A stretch of 64,000 nt of DNA from an uncultured Lachnospiraceae bacterium. Its GTDB lineage: Bacteria; Bacillota; Clostridia; Lachnospirales; Lachnospiraceae. This document shows, one piece after another, positions 8,810-17,897 of the stretch; position 1 is the first letter of the stretch; each line of letters starts with the position of its first letter. A program made the translations under genes and the position numbers. The notes beneath the pieces are model-generated. The model saw only the letters and a program-made list of their open reading frames with translations. It was not told the origin of the DNA and made no database searches. The stretch lies in the NCBI GenBank assembly GCA_946537305.1, contig CAMNFR010000004.1, positions 22,579 to 86,578 of the forward strand, given 5' to 3'.

Positions 8810-9313
8810 ATGAGCATTTTCTCTTCTTTTCAAAAAGACAGCTCCCCGGAATATTCCGGGGAGTGGTATGTGCCTGATGCGGAACCTGCGGATTACGCCA
8901 GTGACCGCGTACGGGAAAAGGGATACTCCATGATTGCTGCGATCCTGCATGTTGTCATCGGTCTGATCCCCGCCATGGGACTTTCCGCGGTCTACGCGGC
9001 TGCTTTTTATTCCGCCGGCCTGTTCATTGTCCTTTACATGACCTGGCTGATCTATCGCGCACCTTCTGAGAAAAAGCCTCTCTCACGGCCCGATTACAGC
9101 AAATATGTCCAGCGCACAAAAATTCTGGCGACTGCCGCCCGCGTGGTGGTGCTGCTTACCTTCGCCGGTGATCTGATCGGCAATTTTGCCCTGAGGCTGG
9201 ATATTTCTGTGTGGATGGTACTGCAGATCATCCTTCTGCTGCTGGAAGCACTGGATCTTCAGTTCCTGTACCGGCATCAGCGGGATATGACCTATTCTGT
9301 TGAAGTAAAGTAA
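8810..9313 (+). CDS. Small four-helix membrane protein of unknown function
   Basis: 167 residues, no family recognised. A polar N-terminus of about 40 residues is followed by four hydrophobic segments near residues 42-60, 63-82, 105-124 and 130-150, with a basic loop (RAPSEKKPLSR) in the middle and a polar tail. It begins nine bases after the glgB stop with no clear ribosome site of its own, so it is probably coupled to glgB, and it ends just before a strong terminator. Co-transcription hints at a link with carbohydrate storage, but nothing in the protein itself shows this. Confidence 0.7.
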   Translation: MSIFSSFQKDSSPEYSGEWYVPDAEPADYASDRVREKGYSMIAAILHVVIGLIPAMGLSAVYAAAFYSAGLFIVLYMTWLIYRAPSEKKPLSRPDYSKYVQRTKILATAARVVVLLTFAGDLIGNFALRLDISVWMVLQIILLLLEALDLQFLYRHQRDMTYSVEVK

Positions 9314-9316
9314 ACA

Positions 9317-9354
9317 AAAGGGTGAGACCGGAAATATGGTCGGTCTCACCCTTT
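9317..9354. terminator. Bidirectional terminator between the glgB unit and aroE-aroK
   Basis: A perfect 14-pair inverted repeat (9317-9330 with 9341-9354) has A-rich and T-rich flanks, so it can stop transcription from both converging units. Confidence 0.85.
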
Positions 9355-9368
9355 ATTCTTTTCTGTAA

Positions 9369-10670
9369 TTACGTTTCAGGACTCACCATTTTTTCGGCAC
9401 GCTTGGGCGGTGCCGGTTCCATGTGGAACTCTTTTTCGTTGAAGTCCCGCATCAAGCGGTCGATATTACTGCCGATATCCTGCTCCGCATCCAGGTTCCG
9501 CTCGCTCTCTTCCAGATAGAATTCATAACGTTCGGAGAAGCGCTTCTGCAGTGCCTCTCGATTGGAGGAGAGGGGTCTGTCATCGGTGGTCACCAGGTAA
9601 TCAATGGGCCGGTCGATGAAATAGATGGTGCCGTTGCCTTTCAGCAGTTCCATATTGCGCTTCCGCAATACCGCGCCGCCCCCGGTCGCGATGACTGTAT
9701 TCTGCCATGCGGAGACCTCTGCAATGGCTTCGCTTTCCACATCCCGGAATTTTTTCTCTCCAAACGCTGCAAAAAAGTCAGAGATAGGCATGCGAATCTT
9801 TTTGATGATCTCATCATCCACATCCACAAAGTCCATGGAGAGACGGCTGGCCAGCTCTTTCCCGATGGTCGTCTTCCCGCTGCCCGGCATGCCGATGAGC
9901 ACAAGATTTCTTCTGGCTGAAAGCAGCTGTTGATAGACCTCTTCGATCATCGTCTCCGGGATCTTCTCTCCCGTGAAGAGCTCTGCCGCATACTTGGCCT
10001 GTGCGATCAGCATATACAGACCGCCCAGGGCCCGCACGCCGCGCTCCTGTGCTTCCACCACAATGAAGGAACGCAGGGGATTGTATACGCAGTCGATCAC
10101 ACCGATCAGATACGGATACAGCTCGATATCAAAGGGTGCATAGCCCGGTACCGGGTAGCTCCCGCAGGGCGTGGTGTTGATCCAGATATCTGCATCCTCA
10201 TGTTGTGCAGCCGCCTGCCCGTAGGTAAGGCAACCTTCTTTTCCTGTCCGCGAGACACGCCAGACCTCCCGCGCGCCAAAGAAATCTGCAACCGCCTTTG
10301 CTGTCAGAGACGCGCCTCCGCTTCCGGCGATCAGCACCTTTTTCCCGGTCAGTGTAATACCGCAACGTTTGATCAGCGAGATCATGCCCGGATAATCGGT
10401 ATTATAGCCAATCAGCCGTCCGTTCCGGTTGATCACCGTATTTACGACCCCGGTCCGCTCCACAAGATCATCCACCTCGTCCAAAAAAGGAAGTACATCC
10501 TTTTTATACGGCGCGGTCACATTGATCCCCTTGAAATCCCGGGACGCAAAAAAGCCGGGCAGATCTTCACGGGTGAGCACCACGTTCTGATAATCATAAT
10601 CCGCGAACAGCGCATGTATATCTTTGGAACTGGAATAGGCCAGTCTCTGGCCGATCAGACCATATTCCAT
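9369..10670 (-). CDS. aroE: Fused shikimate dehydrogenase - shikimate kinase
   Basis: 433 residues combining two consecutive shikimate-pathway steps. Residues 1-250 are AroE: YSSSKDIH for shikimate hydroxyl binding, NVTAPYKK with the catalytic lysine at 56, NTDYPG with aspartate 92, a nucleotide-binding GSGGA near 116-120 and MLIAQAKYAAELFTG. Residues 255-420 are AroK/AroL: P-loop GMPGSGKTT (260-268), VDVDDEI, a Walker-like ATGGGAVLR and the lid around TTDDRPL. AroE reduces 3-dehydroshikimate with NADPH; the kinase makes shikimate-3-phosphate. A short extra tail follows. It is last in the murE-led operon, 12 bases after the AEC transporter, with a good AAGGAGG site. Confidence 0.92.
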   Translation of the reverse strand: MEYGLIGQRLAYSSSKDIHALFADYDYQNVVLTREDLPGFFASRDFKGINVTAPYKKDVLPFLDEVDDLVERTGVVNTVINRNGRLIGYNTDYPGMISLIKRCGITLTGKKVLIAGSGGASLTAKAVADFFGAREVWRVSRTGKEGCLTYGQAAAQHEDADIWINTTPCGSYPVPGYAPFDIELYPYLIGVIDCVYNPLRSFIVVEAQERGVRALGGLYMLIAQAKYAAELFTGEKIPETMIEEVYQQLLSARRNLVLIGMPGSGKTTIGKELASRLSMDFVDVDDEIIKKIRMPISDFFAAFGEKKFRDVESEAIAEVSAWQNTVIATGGGAVLRKRNMELLKGNGTIYFIDRPIDYLVTTDDRPLSSNREALQKRFSERYEFYLEESERNLDAEQDIGSNIDRLMRDFNEKEFHMEPAPPKRAEKMVSPET

Positions 10671-10682
10671 GAAATCGCCTCC

Positions 10683-11591
10683 TTATAGTGCTACCAGCAG
10701 AATGGTGATGATCACTGTGCTGATCACAATAGACATAGAGTTCAGTGTGCTGGAAAGACTCTCGTCTCCTCCGATGCGCAGCGTGAACACAGGGCACAGC
10801 GCCGAAAGGGGCGCAAAGGCCACGATCATCATGGCCTTACGGACCTCCGCCGAAAACGGCAGCAGGAACCAGAAAAGTGCTGCAATGGCTGCCGCAATCC
10901 CGTATCGCAGGATCAGGCTGAAGATCGTGTGCAGCTGCTCCTCTTTTTTCATCCGCCATTCAAATCCAACGCCAATCACGAACATGGCCAGGAATGCATT
11001 CGCATTACCTACAGTCTGTGCAAAGGTCGTCACCAACAGTGGCAGACGAAGCTGAAGAACGGAAATGATCAGCATGAACAGATAAACGTCCAGCGGAATG
11101 GAAGAAAACAGCTTTTTCAGGAATTCCTTTACCGTGTGCCGTTCCCCGGCATCCGCCACCATCGATGCCATTGCATAGGTGCCTCCGGTGCACATAATGG
11201 AATTACCCGTATCGAACAGGCAGACGGCCACCACGCTTTCCGGTCCCAGAAAGGCCTGGGTAAAGGGAAGCGCAAAGGAACCAATATTAAAGCCCGACAA
11301 GTTGATCATATAATAACCGCGGGAGGAAGGTCCGCCCTTCGACCCAACGATATATCCCAGGAAAGAACAGAACAGATTCAGCGCGATCCCGATGGGAACA
11401 AAGACCAGAAAGGCATAATCTAGTGTGAACTCACTGAATTTGGCGATGATCACGCAGGGCAGCGTCACGTTCAGCGAGATCCGTGACAGCAGCGGAAAAG
11501 CTTCCCGGGTCAAAAAGCCCGTGCGTTTCAGAAAATATCCAACAAAAATAATAGCGACCATGGAGATCGCCTTGGCAAGCACCTCAGCCAT
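10683..11591 (-). CDS. AEC-family transporter (auxin efflux carrier fold)
   Basis: 302 residues, ten predicted helices, with the family hallmarks: an early GYFLKRTGFL, an asparagine-proline region LNVTLPCVII, and NLSGFNIGSFALPF. The family exports or exchanges organic anions such as malate; the substrate here cannot be read from sequence. It starts six bases after the EamA transporter and ends twelve before the aroE-aroK fusion, inside an operon that begins with murE and a PBP. This mixture of wall and aromatic genes does not point to one substrate. Confidence 0.85.
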   Translation of the reverse strand: MAEVLAKAISMVAIIFVGYFLKRTGFLTREAFPLLSRISLNVTLPCVIIAKFSEFTLDYAFLVFVPIGIALNLFCSFLGYIVGSKGGPSSRGYYMINLSGFNIGSFALPFTQAFLGPESVVAVCLFDTGNSIMCTGGTYAMASMVADAGERHTVKEFLKKLFSSIPLDVYLFMLIISVLQLRLPLLVTTFAQTVGNANAFLAMFVIGVGFEWRMKKEEQLHTIFSLILRYGIAAAIAALFWFLLPFSAEVRKAMMIVAFAPLSALCPVFTLRIGGDESLSSTLNSMSIVISTVIITILLVAL

Positions 11592-11597
11592 GCGTTT

Positions 11598-12551
11598 TCA
11601 TCCTTCCATCTGAGAAGAGATTCCATCCTCTTCCACTGCATTGTTATGTCTTTTCCTCTCCGGAATCTGGGAATAAATGACTGCGGCAAACACCAGCACA
11701 CAGCCGGAAGCTTCCCGCAACGTGGGAATCTGCTGCAGGATCACCATTCCGCCCAGCAGGGCGAACACGGATTCCAGACTCAGGATCAGTCCCGCAGTGA
11801 CCGGCGGCGTGTATCGCTGTCCGATGATCTGCAGGGTATAGGCTATTCCGGAGGACATAATACCGGAATACAGAATCGACGGTGCCGCCTCCTTCAATGC
11901 GCTCCATGTAGGATGATCGAACACAAGCGCCGGTACCGCCAGCGATACCACAGAAAAAAGCAGCTGGCAGAAGGACAGACATACACCGTCCACCCGGTCC
12001 GTCATGGCATTGACGATCATGATGTGCGTGGCAAACACAGCCGCACATATGATCAGCATTACATCGCTGGCATTCATTCCGGAAGTCTCCGATACGCTCA
12101 GCAGATAAATTCCGCCCATACAGAAGATGACACAGAAGATGATCTTTTTGGGGATCTTCTGCCCCAGAAAGAATCCAAACAACGGCAGGAACACCAGATA
12201 CAGGGCCGTCAGGAAGCCGGCCTTTCCGGCACCGGCTGTCTTCATGGCCATCTGCTGAATGGTACAGGCAAAGGTAAAGGCCAGGCCGCAGCCAAGCCCT
12301 CCCTTCAGGACATTGTGAAATTCAAACATATTTCGGGCTTTTCCTTCGCGGACCTCCTGCTGATTGCGCCGATAGCGAAGGATCAGCACCGGCAGGATCG
12401 TCAGCAGCCCCAAAAAGGAACGCACGCTTTGAAACGTGAACGGACCTACACTGCGCATGCCCGCGCTCTGTGCCACAAAGGCCAGGCCCCAGATCACGGA
12501 AGTCAGAAGAAGGACCATACTGCCGAACAGGGGCCTTCTGTTGTTTTTCAT
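11598..12551 (-). CDS. EamA/DMT-family transporter
   Basis: 317 residues with ten helices in two EamA repeats. It opens with SVIWGLAFVAQSAGM, the family's helix-1 pattern, and has ALYLVFLPLFGF and SGIAYTLQIIGQRYTPP later. It is distinct from the EamA gene at 4.6-5.5 kb. It starts three bases after the PBP stop and is followed six bases later by the AEC transporter, so it is co-transcribed. The substrate is unknown. Confidence 0.87.
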   Translation of the reverse strand: MKNNRRPLFGSMVLLLTSVIWGLAFVAQSAGMRSVGPFTFQSVRSFLGLLTILPVLILRYRRNQQEVREGKARNMFEFHNVLKGGLGCGLAFTFACTIQQMAMKTAGAGKAGFLTALYLVFLPLFGFFLGQKIPKKIIFCVIFCMGGIYLLSVSETSGMNASDVMLIICAAVFATHIMIVNAMTDRVDGVCLSFCQLLFSVVSLAVPALVFDHPTWSALKEAAPSILYSGIMSSGIAYTLQIIGQRYTPPVTAGLILSLESVFALLGGMVILQQIPTLREASGCVLVFAAVIYSQIPERKRHNNAVEEDGISSQMEG

Positions 12552-12554
12552 ATA

Positions 12555-14948
12555 TTATTCCTCATCCTCTTGTTTTTCCAGGCAGTAATATCGGAAAAGC
12601 TCACCGTTGCGCTCGGTAACGTAACCGCTTCCGCCCCGCTCCTTTACATCCTCCACCATGGTCACCAGCAGCAAAGCCTCTTCCGGCGGAAGCTCAGGCG
12701 TGTAGGCTGCGAACCAGCCAAGTTCTGTACCGAACATATCATCCTTGGAGTCCTTGATCTCTGCCGTGCCGGTCTTCCCGGCGATGGTAAGACCACGCAC
12801 TCTGGCGCCGTGTCCGGTGCCGCCGCTGCTTTCTACCGCTTTGGTGAGCGCTTCATTGATCAGCTCACATGCATGGGGAGAGAATACTCTCAGGCGCCAG
12901 AAATCCTCTTCTGTCGCAATATTCTCAGACGTCTCGGAGGATTCTTCCGCAAGCTCGGGCCAGGGATCTACATAACTTTCGTCTTCCTCGTCCCCGTCAT
13001 CATCGTCCTCGTCATCATCTTCTTCGTCCGAGAACATATCATCCTCATCGGCATCCGCCAGATCTTTGTTTGCATTCTGTTCCACGGTCGCAGCGTCTTC
13101 ATCGTGCTCCAGATGTGGCCGGATCATGCTTCCGCTGTTCAGGAAAGCGGAATAGATGGTGGCCAGATGCAGCGGGTTGACCTGAATAGAGCCCTGTCCG
13201 TAGCCGCTGTCCGCCAGCTGCACGTCGGATTCAATATGACCGCCGCCTGCATAGGTAGAGGTACCCATCTGTATATCAAACGGGATTCGCTCTCCAAAGC
13301 CAAGGCTGTTCAGGGTGGATTCCAGCAGATCCGTGCCCAGCATGCAGGCTACCTTTGCGAAATATACATTATCAGAAACGACCAAGGCATTGACCAGCCG
13401 TGCGGGACTGGCCGCATGCAGCGTGGTCACATAATAATTACCCCAGCCGGCGTCCGCCTGCCAGCTGCTCTCGCTCCCAAGGTTCTCCTCCGGATCCAGC
13501 ACGCCGGTGGAAACGCCGATGGCGCCAACCACCGGTTTAAAAGAAGAACCGGGCGTCCATACGGCGCGGAAACGGTTGACCAGCGGCTTGGAAGGATCAT
13601 CGTTCAGCAGATCCCATTCATCCTGAGAGATTCCCATGATGAAAAGATTATCATCATAAGAAGGCGTGCTGACCAGGGCCAGTACCTCTCCGGTATACGG
13701 ATTCATGGCTACACTGGCCGTCTTGTCCTCCAGATAAGTATCATAAATCTTCTGCTGAAGATCTATGTCGATGGTCGTGACAATATCCTCGCCATCCTTC
13801 GCCTCGGTCTCTGCCAGAACCTTCAGTACATTGCTCTCCGCTGAAAGAACACGGATCAGGCGGCCCGGAGTCCCTCGCAAGCGCTCCTCATACAAGCTTT
13901 CCAGCCCCACCTTGCCGATCAGACTGGAAGAGGAATAAGCTCCCTCCGTATCGGCATCCAGTTCTTCCTGGGTAATGCCCTGCAAGTATCCCACCAGATG
14001 CGAGGTGACCTCTCCGTACGGATATTCTCGTACCTCAACATCTTCGGTCTTGACACCGGGAATCTTCGAAAGATGCTTGTCCCGCAGCTGTTTTCTGGCA
14101 ATCTCATCGGTCTGTACTTCGGCATAAAGCTCCTCATTTCTTAGCTTTTCTACCGTGGCGATGGGAACAAGCGTATCATCCGTTACCCAGCTGGCACTCA
14201 TCTTCTTTCGGATGGTCTCCTCCGGGATATCCAGCTCCTCTGCCAGCCTGGAGACAGAATCCGCCTCCGCCTCCCCCGGCACGATACCGACCGAAACGGC
14301 GATTCCCGTGCCGGCCAGAACATTTCCGTTCCGGTCCAGAATACGGCCGCGGGCCGCCGGTGTCGTGGAGATACGAACCGATCCCGTCTCTGTCAGATCG
14401 GGAAAAATAACGGAATCCTGCCAGGAGATCTTATAACTCCCGGATTCCGGAACCACTGTAATGGAATTGTCAAAGGAAATATGCCCGGCGATGGTGTCCA
14501 TTCCCTGGGTATAGATGTACGTCTTCCCCTCGGTTCCCTCTTCCGGTTCTGCTTCTTTGATCAGCTCAAAGGTGATATTCTTTGCCCGGATACCGCCATA
14601 GATTTTTTCGTGCCGTTCCAGATAACGATCCCTGTCAACACGGATCCGGCTCTCCTTATCCAGAAGATCATACATCCGGGGATAATCCTTCTTATTTAGG
14701 CGCTCAAAATAGGTCTCCAGCACCTCTTCCGCAGAAGTATCGGGCGCCAGTGGTTCCGCCACTGTGGTAGCGGACACAGCCTCTTCCCGGGCGGCGGCGG
14801 CCTGCTGCTGCCGCTCCTCATTATGCATGAAATCCCAAACGGCGATTCCAACGCCGCCGAACGCAATCACAGCCGCAAAAGCCAGGAACAATAAAGCCCA
14901 GCCCATCAGCGCGGATCTTTTTTTACGTCTTCTCCTGCGGCCGCTCAT
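12555..14948 (-). CDS. Class B penicillin-binding protein with MecA-type N-terminal domain
   Basis: 797 residues. A basic cytoplasmic start, one membrane helix (about 14-38), an NTF2-like MecA_N domain (about 70-185, AEEVLETYFERLNKKDY), a dimerisation domain (about 195-370) and a transpeptidase domain. Active-site motifs are intact: SSFK with serine 468, SDN at 525-527 and KTG at 725-727. It cross-links peptidoglycan outside the membrane; this architecture is shared with low-affinity PBPs such as PBP2a and PBP5, so reduced beta-lactam affinity is possible but unproven. An unusual acidic stretch (about 615-680, densest at 634-657) is inserted between the SxN and KTG motifs. It follows murE by 63 bases. 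Confidence 0.93.
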   Translation of the reverse strand: MSGRRRRRKKRSALMGWALLFLAFAAVIAFGGVGIAVWDFMHNEERQQQAAAAREEAVSATTVAEPLAPDTSAEEVLETYFERLNKKDYPRMYDLLDKESRIRVDRDRYLERHEKIYGGIRAKNITFELIKEAEPEEGTEGKTYIYTQGMDTIAGHISFDNSITVVPESGSYKISWQDSVIFPDLTETGSVRISTTPAARGRILDRNGNVLAGTGIAVSVGIVPGEAEADSVSRLAEELDIPEETIRKKMSASWVTDDTLVPIATVEKLRNEELYAEVQTDEIARKQLRDKHLSKIPGVKTEDVEVREYPYGEVTSHLVGYLQGITQEELDADTEGAYSSSSLIGKVGLESLYEERLRGTPGRLIRVLSAESNVLKVLAETEAKDGEDIVTTIDIDLQQKIYDTYLEDKTASVAMNPYTGEVLALVSTPSYDDNLFIMGISQDEWDLLNDDPSKPLVNRFRAVWTPGSSFKPVVGAIGVSTGVLDPEENLGSESSWQADAGWGNYYVTTLHAASPARLVNALVVSDNVYFAKVACMLGTDLLESTLNSLGFGERIPFDIQMGTSTYAGGGHIESDVQLADSGYGQGSIQVNPLHLATIYSAFLNSGSMIRPHLEHDEDAATVEQNANKDLADADEDDMFSDEEDDDEDDDDGDEEDESYVDPWPELAEESSETSENIATEEDFWRLRVFSPHACELINEALTKAVESSGGTGHGARVRGLTIAGKTGTAEIKDSKDDMFGTELGWFAAYTPELPPEEALLLVTMVEDVKERGGSGYVTERNGELFRYYCLEKQEDEE

Positions 14949-15011
14949 ACCTCTACCTCCTCGTCATCTGCTAATACTGTGCTTCCTTCGATTCTCTGCG
15001 AAACCGGCGGA

Positions 15012-16481
15012 TTAGATACGTCCCATCTCCTTCAGCACCTTCTCTGCCTCTTCCTTATCAGAAAAGTGCGTGCGCACACCTGCGATCTCCTGATAGTCCT
15101 CATGGCCCTTTCCGATGATGGCGATCACATCTCCGGGCTGAGCGCCGGCAATCGCGTACCGGATGGCTTCCCGGCGATCAGGGATATCCACGGATTTTCC
15201 GCCGGTCGGATCCAGCCCGATATGAATATCTGCCATAATATTTTCCACCGCTTCGTTGCGGGAATTATCGGCCGTGACCACCGAAAGATCCGCCATCTCC
15301 CCGGCGGCCTCTCCCATTTCGTACCGGCGGTGCGGATCCCGGTTCCCGCCGCAGCCGAATACCACGACCAGGCGCTTCGGCTGATAATCGCGGAGCGTCG
15401 TAAGAAGGCTCCGGGTGCTGACGCCATTGTGTGCGTAGTCAACGATCACGGAGAAATCCTCCGATGCATAGACAAGCTCCATCCGGCCATTTACACGGAT
15501 GTGCTTCAGCGCCTCGCAGATGGTCTCCGGGTCAATCCCAAGCGTCAGAGCCGGTACGATCGCGCTGAGGGCGTTGTAGACGCTGAACAGGCCCGGAATC
15601 CCCACCTGAACGGGGAAGTCTGCCTTTCCCGCCAGATCAAAGGCAGCGCCCATGAAAGCGCCTTCCTTCAGATGACGGATATTCTCTGCCCGGTAATCAT
15701 CATTGTCCTTGCATCCATAGGTAAGCACGCGGCAGGTATGGCCTTCCAGCAGCGCTTCGCAGTTGGGATCATCCGCATTCACGATGCCTGTCTCACATCT
15801 GGTGAACAGCTGTCCCTTCCAGTAACGGTATTCTTCAAAGGTCTTATGCTCGTTCGGTCCGATATGATCCGGAGAAAGGTTCGTAAAGATACCCAGGTCA
15901 AAATGGATGCCTGCCACGCGGTCCATCATCAGTCCCTGGGAGGAAACCTCCATGATCATATATTCACAGCCGGCCTGTACCATCTGCGCAAAATAATTCT
16001 GCAGTTCATAGGATTCCGGCGTGGTGTTTTTGGTGGCATGAAAGGTTCCGTCGATCACGGCGCCGTTCGTACCGATCAGGCCCACTTTCTTTCCGGCTTT
16101 TTCCAGGATCTCCTTCAGCATGTAGGTGCTGGTGGTCTTTCCCTTGGTCCCGGTATAACCGATGGTGGTCATCTTCCTTGTGGGATGATCAAAATATGCC
16201 GCAGAAAGCTCTGCCAGGGCACGTCTTGCGCTGTTCACGCGGATGGCCGTAAGCCCCTCAGGGATTTCAACGTCACGCTCCACGATGACGGCAGATGCGC
16301 CTTTTTCGGCAACCTGCGGAATAAATTCATGGGAATCTCTGGTCGTTCCGCAGATACAGACAAAAACCTTATCCTTGCAGTCCTTGCGGGAATCATACAC
16401 CACGTCCGCCGCGGGCACATCCAGGCTGCCCTGGATCAATGTATAATCTATTTCAGTAAGCAGATCTCGAAGTGTTTTCAT
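15012..16481 (-). CDS. murE: UDP-N-acetylmuramyl-tripeptide synthetase (MurE)
   Basis: 489 residues, normal for MurE. The ATP loop GYTGTKGKTTSTYM, the TPES and EVSSQGL segments and the C-terminal VFGCGGNRDPHRR are all characteristic. It adds the third residue to UDP-MurNAc-L-Ala-D-Glu in the cytoplasm. The specificity loop reads TADNSRNE; enzymes that use meso-diaminopimelate usually have DNPR here, so DNSR is a close variant that keeps the arginine and suggests diaminopimelate. First gene of the operon murE-PBP-EamA-AEC-aroEK, preceded by a strong promoter and an AAGGAAGGA ribosome site. Confidence 0.95.
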   Translation of the reverse strand: MKTLRDLLTEIDYTLIQGSLDVPAADVVYDSRKDCKDKVFVCICGTTRDSHEFIPQVAEKGASAVIVERDVEIPEGLTAIRVNSARRALAELSAAYFDHPTRKMTTIGYTGTKGKTTSTYMLKEILEKAGKKVGLIGTNGAVIDGTFHATKNTTPESYELQNYFAQMVQAGCEYMIMEVSSQGLMMDRVAGIHFDLGIFTNLSPDHIGPNEHKTFEEYRYWKGQLFTRCETGIVNADDPNCEALLEGHTCRVLTYGCKDNDDYRAENIRHLKEGAFMGAAFDLAGKADFPVQVGIPGLFSVYNALSAIVPALTLGIDPETICEALKHIRVNGRMELVYASEDFSVIVDYAHNGVSTRSLLTTLRDYQPKRLVVVFGCGGNRDPHRRYEMGEAAGEMADLSVVTADNSRNEAVENIMADIHIGLDPTGGKSVDIPDRREAIRYAIAGAQPGDVIAIIGKGHEDYQEIAGVRTHFSDKEEAEKVLKEMGRI

Positions 16482-16515
16482 AGCTCAACATCCTTCCTTT
16501 GTAGTTAACTTTCAT

Positions 16516-16544
16516 ATTATACTATTAACCTACAGTAAAATCAA
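16516..16544 (-). promoter_or_regulatory. Promoter of the murE operon
   Basis: Minus strand: TTGATT, 17-base spacer, TATAAT, about 35 bases before the murE start. Confidence 0.7.
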
Positions 16545-16570
16545 GCATCCGACGGTCCGTATTTTCTCTC

Positions 16571-16599
16571 TTTACGCCCCCCTCCGGCTGTGGTACAAT
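16571..16599 (+). promoter_or_regulatory. Promoter of the DUF4317 gene
   Basis: Plus strand: weak -35 TTTACG, 17-base spacer, -10 TACAAT preceded by TGG (extended -10). It faces away from the murE promoter. Confidence 0.5.
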
Positions 16600-16631
16600 A
16601 CAACAATCCTGAAAAGAAAAGAGATCGATCT

Positions 16632-17810
16632 ATGAATAAAAAAGAAATCGCGGAGATCCGCAAACAGTTTAAACAGGAAAAGAGTACCATCTCCCGCCTG
16701 TGCCTCTGTTATGTCAACCACGACAAAGAAAAGCTGATGGAACAGAGCGTTCGTTTTCTCACACTCCCCGAAGAAGAGCTGTTCAAATATTTTGAAATCT
16801 TCCGCCAGACCCTGGGCGGCACACCAGACAAAAACCTTCTGAATCTGTCCTTTCCTACGGAGGAAGAACTTCCGGGCGGAGCCGCGGATTTCCTGCGGAA
16901 GCTGCGGGATTCCAGGCTGGAAGATGAGATCCTGGTCTCTGAATTCTTCGACCGCATTATCGCTAACTACAGCTACGCGGAAAACTATCTGATCCTGGCC
17001 GTATATGCCGATTATGATGTCCCCGGAAAAGCCAGGGACGGCATGGAAATGTTCGATGCTTCCGACTCAGTCTACTCTCACATACTGGTCAGCATCTGCC
17101 CGGTCGCATTAAGCAAGCCCGGCCTTTCCTATGACCCGGACCGCATGGAGCTTCACACCCGTATTCGGGACTGGGTGGTCGATAAACCGATGAACGGATT
17201 TCTTTTCCCCTCCTTTACGGACCGCACGGCCAACATCCATGAAACTCTCTTCTTCTGCGCCAAACCGGAAGAGCCGCAGGAAGATTTTCTGAAGATCGTA
17301 CTGGGAAATGCCCTGCCCTTCAGTGCCGGCCGTCAGCGGGACGCCTTCCGGGACCTGGCCTCGGAGGCCATGGGCGAGACCTGTGATTTTGAGACAGCGG
17401 TCTCCCTTCAGCAGCACCTGAATGAAATGCTGGAAGCCTCGAAGGAAGAACCCGATCCGCTGACACTGACCCGGCAGGATGTGGAAACACTGCTCACCAA
17501 CAGCGGCGTGCCTCAGGAAAACCTTACCGATTTTTCAGAGACTTTTACCGCCATGGCCGGGGAAGACACGGTCTTTTCTGCCAAGAACGTCGCGGAGCCC
17601 AAAAAAATCCGTGTGGAATCTCCGGGGGTAAAGGTCACGGTAGACCCCACCTATATCGACCTTCTGGAAACCAAGGTGATCGACGGCAGACCGTGTCTGG
17701 TAATCCCAGTGGACAGCCATATCGAGGTAAACGGCGTAACGGTCCGTGCTACCCTAGAAACAGCCACGCCCTCTGCCCTGGAGGATGCTGCGGAGGAAGA
17801 ATATATTTGA
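16632..17810 (+). CDS. DUF4317 domain protein
   Basis: 392 residues from the ATG at 16632, which gives the usual MNKKEIAEIRKQF start of this family; an in-frame ATG 42 bases upstream would add residues that family members lack. DUF4317 proteins are soluble, about 380-400 residues, common in Clostridia and of unknown function. Recognisable stretches are LPEEELFKYFEIFRQTL, DVPGKARDGMEMFDASD and ICPVALSKPGLSYD. No catalytic motif or membrane segment is evident. It stands alone, facing the nth gene across a shared terminator. Confidence 0.88.
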   Translation: MNKKEIAEIRKQFKQEKSTISRLCLCYVNHDKEKLMEQSVRFLTLPEEELFKYFEIFRQTLGGTPDKNLLNLSFPTEEELPGGAADFLRKLRDSRLEDEILVSEFFDRIIANYSYAENYLILAVYADYDVPGKARDGMEMFDASDSVYSHILVSICPVALSKPGLSYDPDRMELHTRIRDWVVDKPMNGFLFPSFTDRTANIHETLFFCAKPEEPQEDFLKIVLGNALPFSAGRQRDAFRDLASEAMGETCDFETAVSLQQHLNEMLEASKEEPDPLTLTRQDVETLLTNSGVPQENLTDFSETFTAMAGEDTVFSAKNVAEPKKIRVESPGVKVTVDPTYIDLLETKVIDGRPCLVIPVDSHIEVNGVTVRATLETATPSALEDAAEEEYI

Positions 17811-17858
17811 ACCTAAAGCATTCCTCTGGATGCACTAAATACAGAAATACATATAAAG

Positions 17859-17887
17859 CGGCCGCTTTCCCTCTGGGATCGCGGCCG
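17859..17887. terminator. Hairpin between DUF4317 and nth
   Basis: CGGCCGC (17859-17865) pairs with GCGGCCG (17881-17887) around a 15-base loop, with T-rich sequence on the plus side and A-rich on the other. It lies between two converging genes, so it probably ends both. Confidence 0.5.
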
Positions 17888-17897
17888 TTCTGATCTT

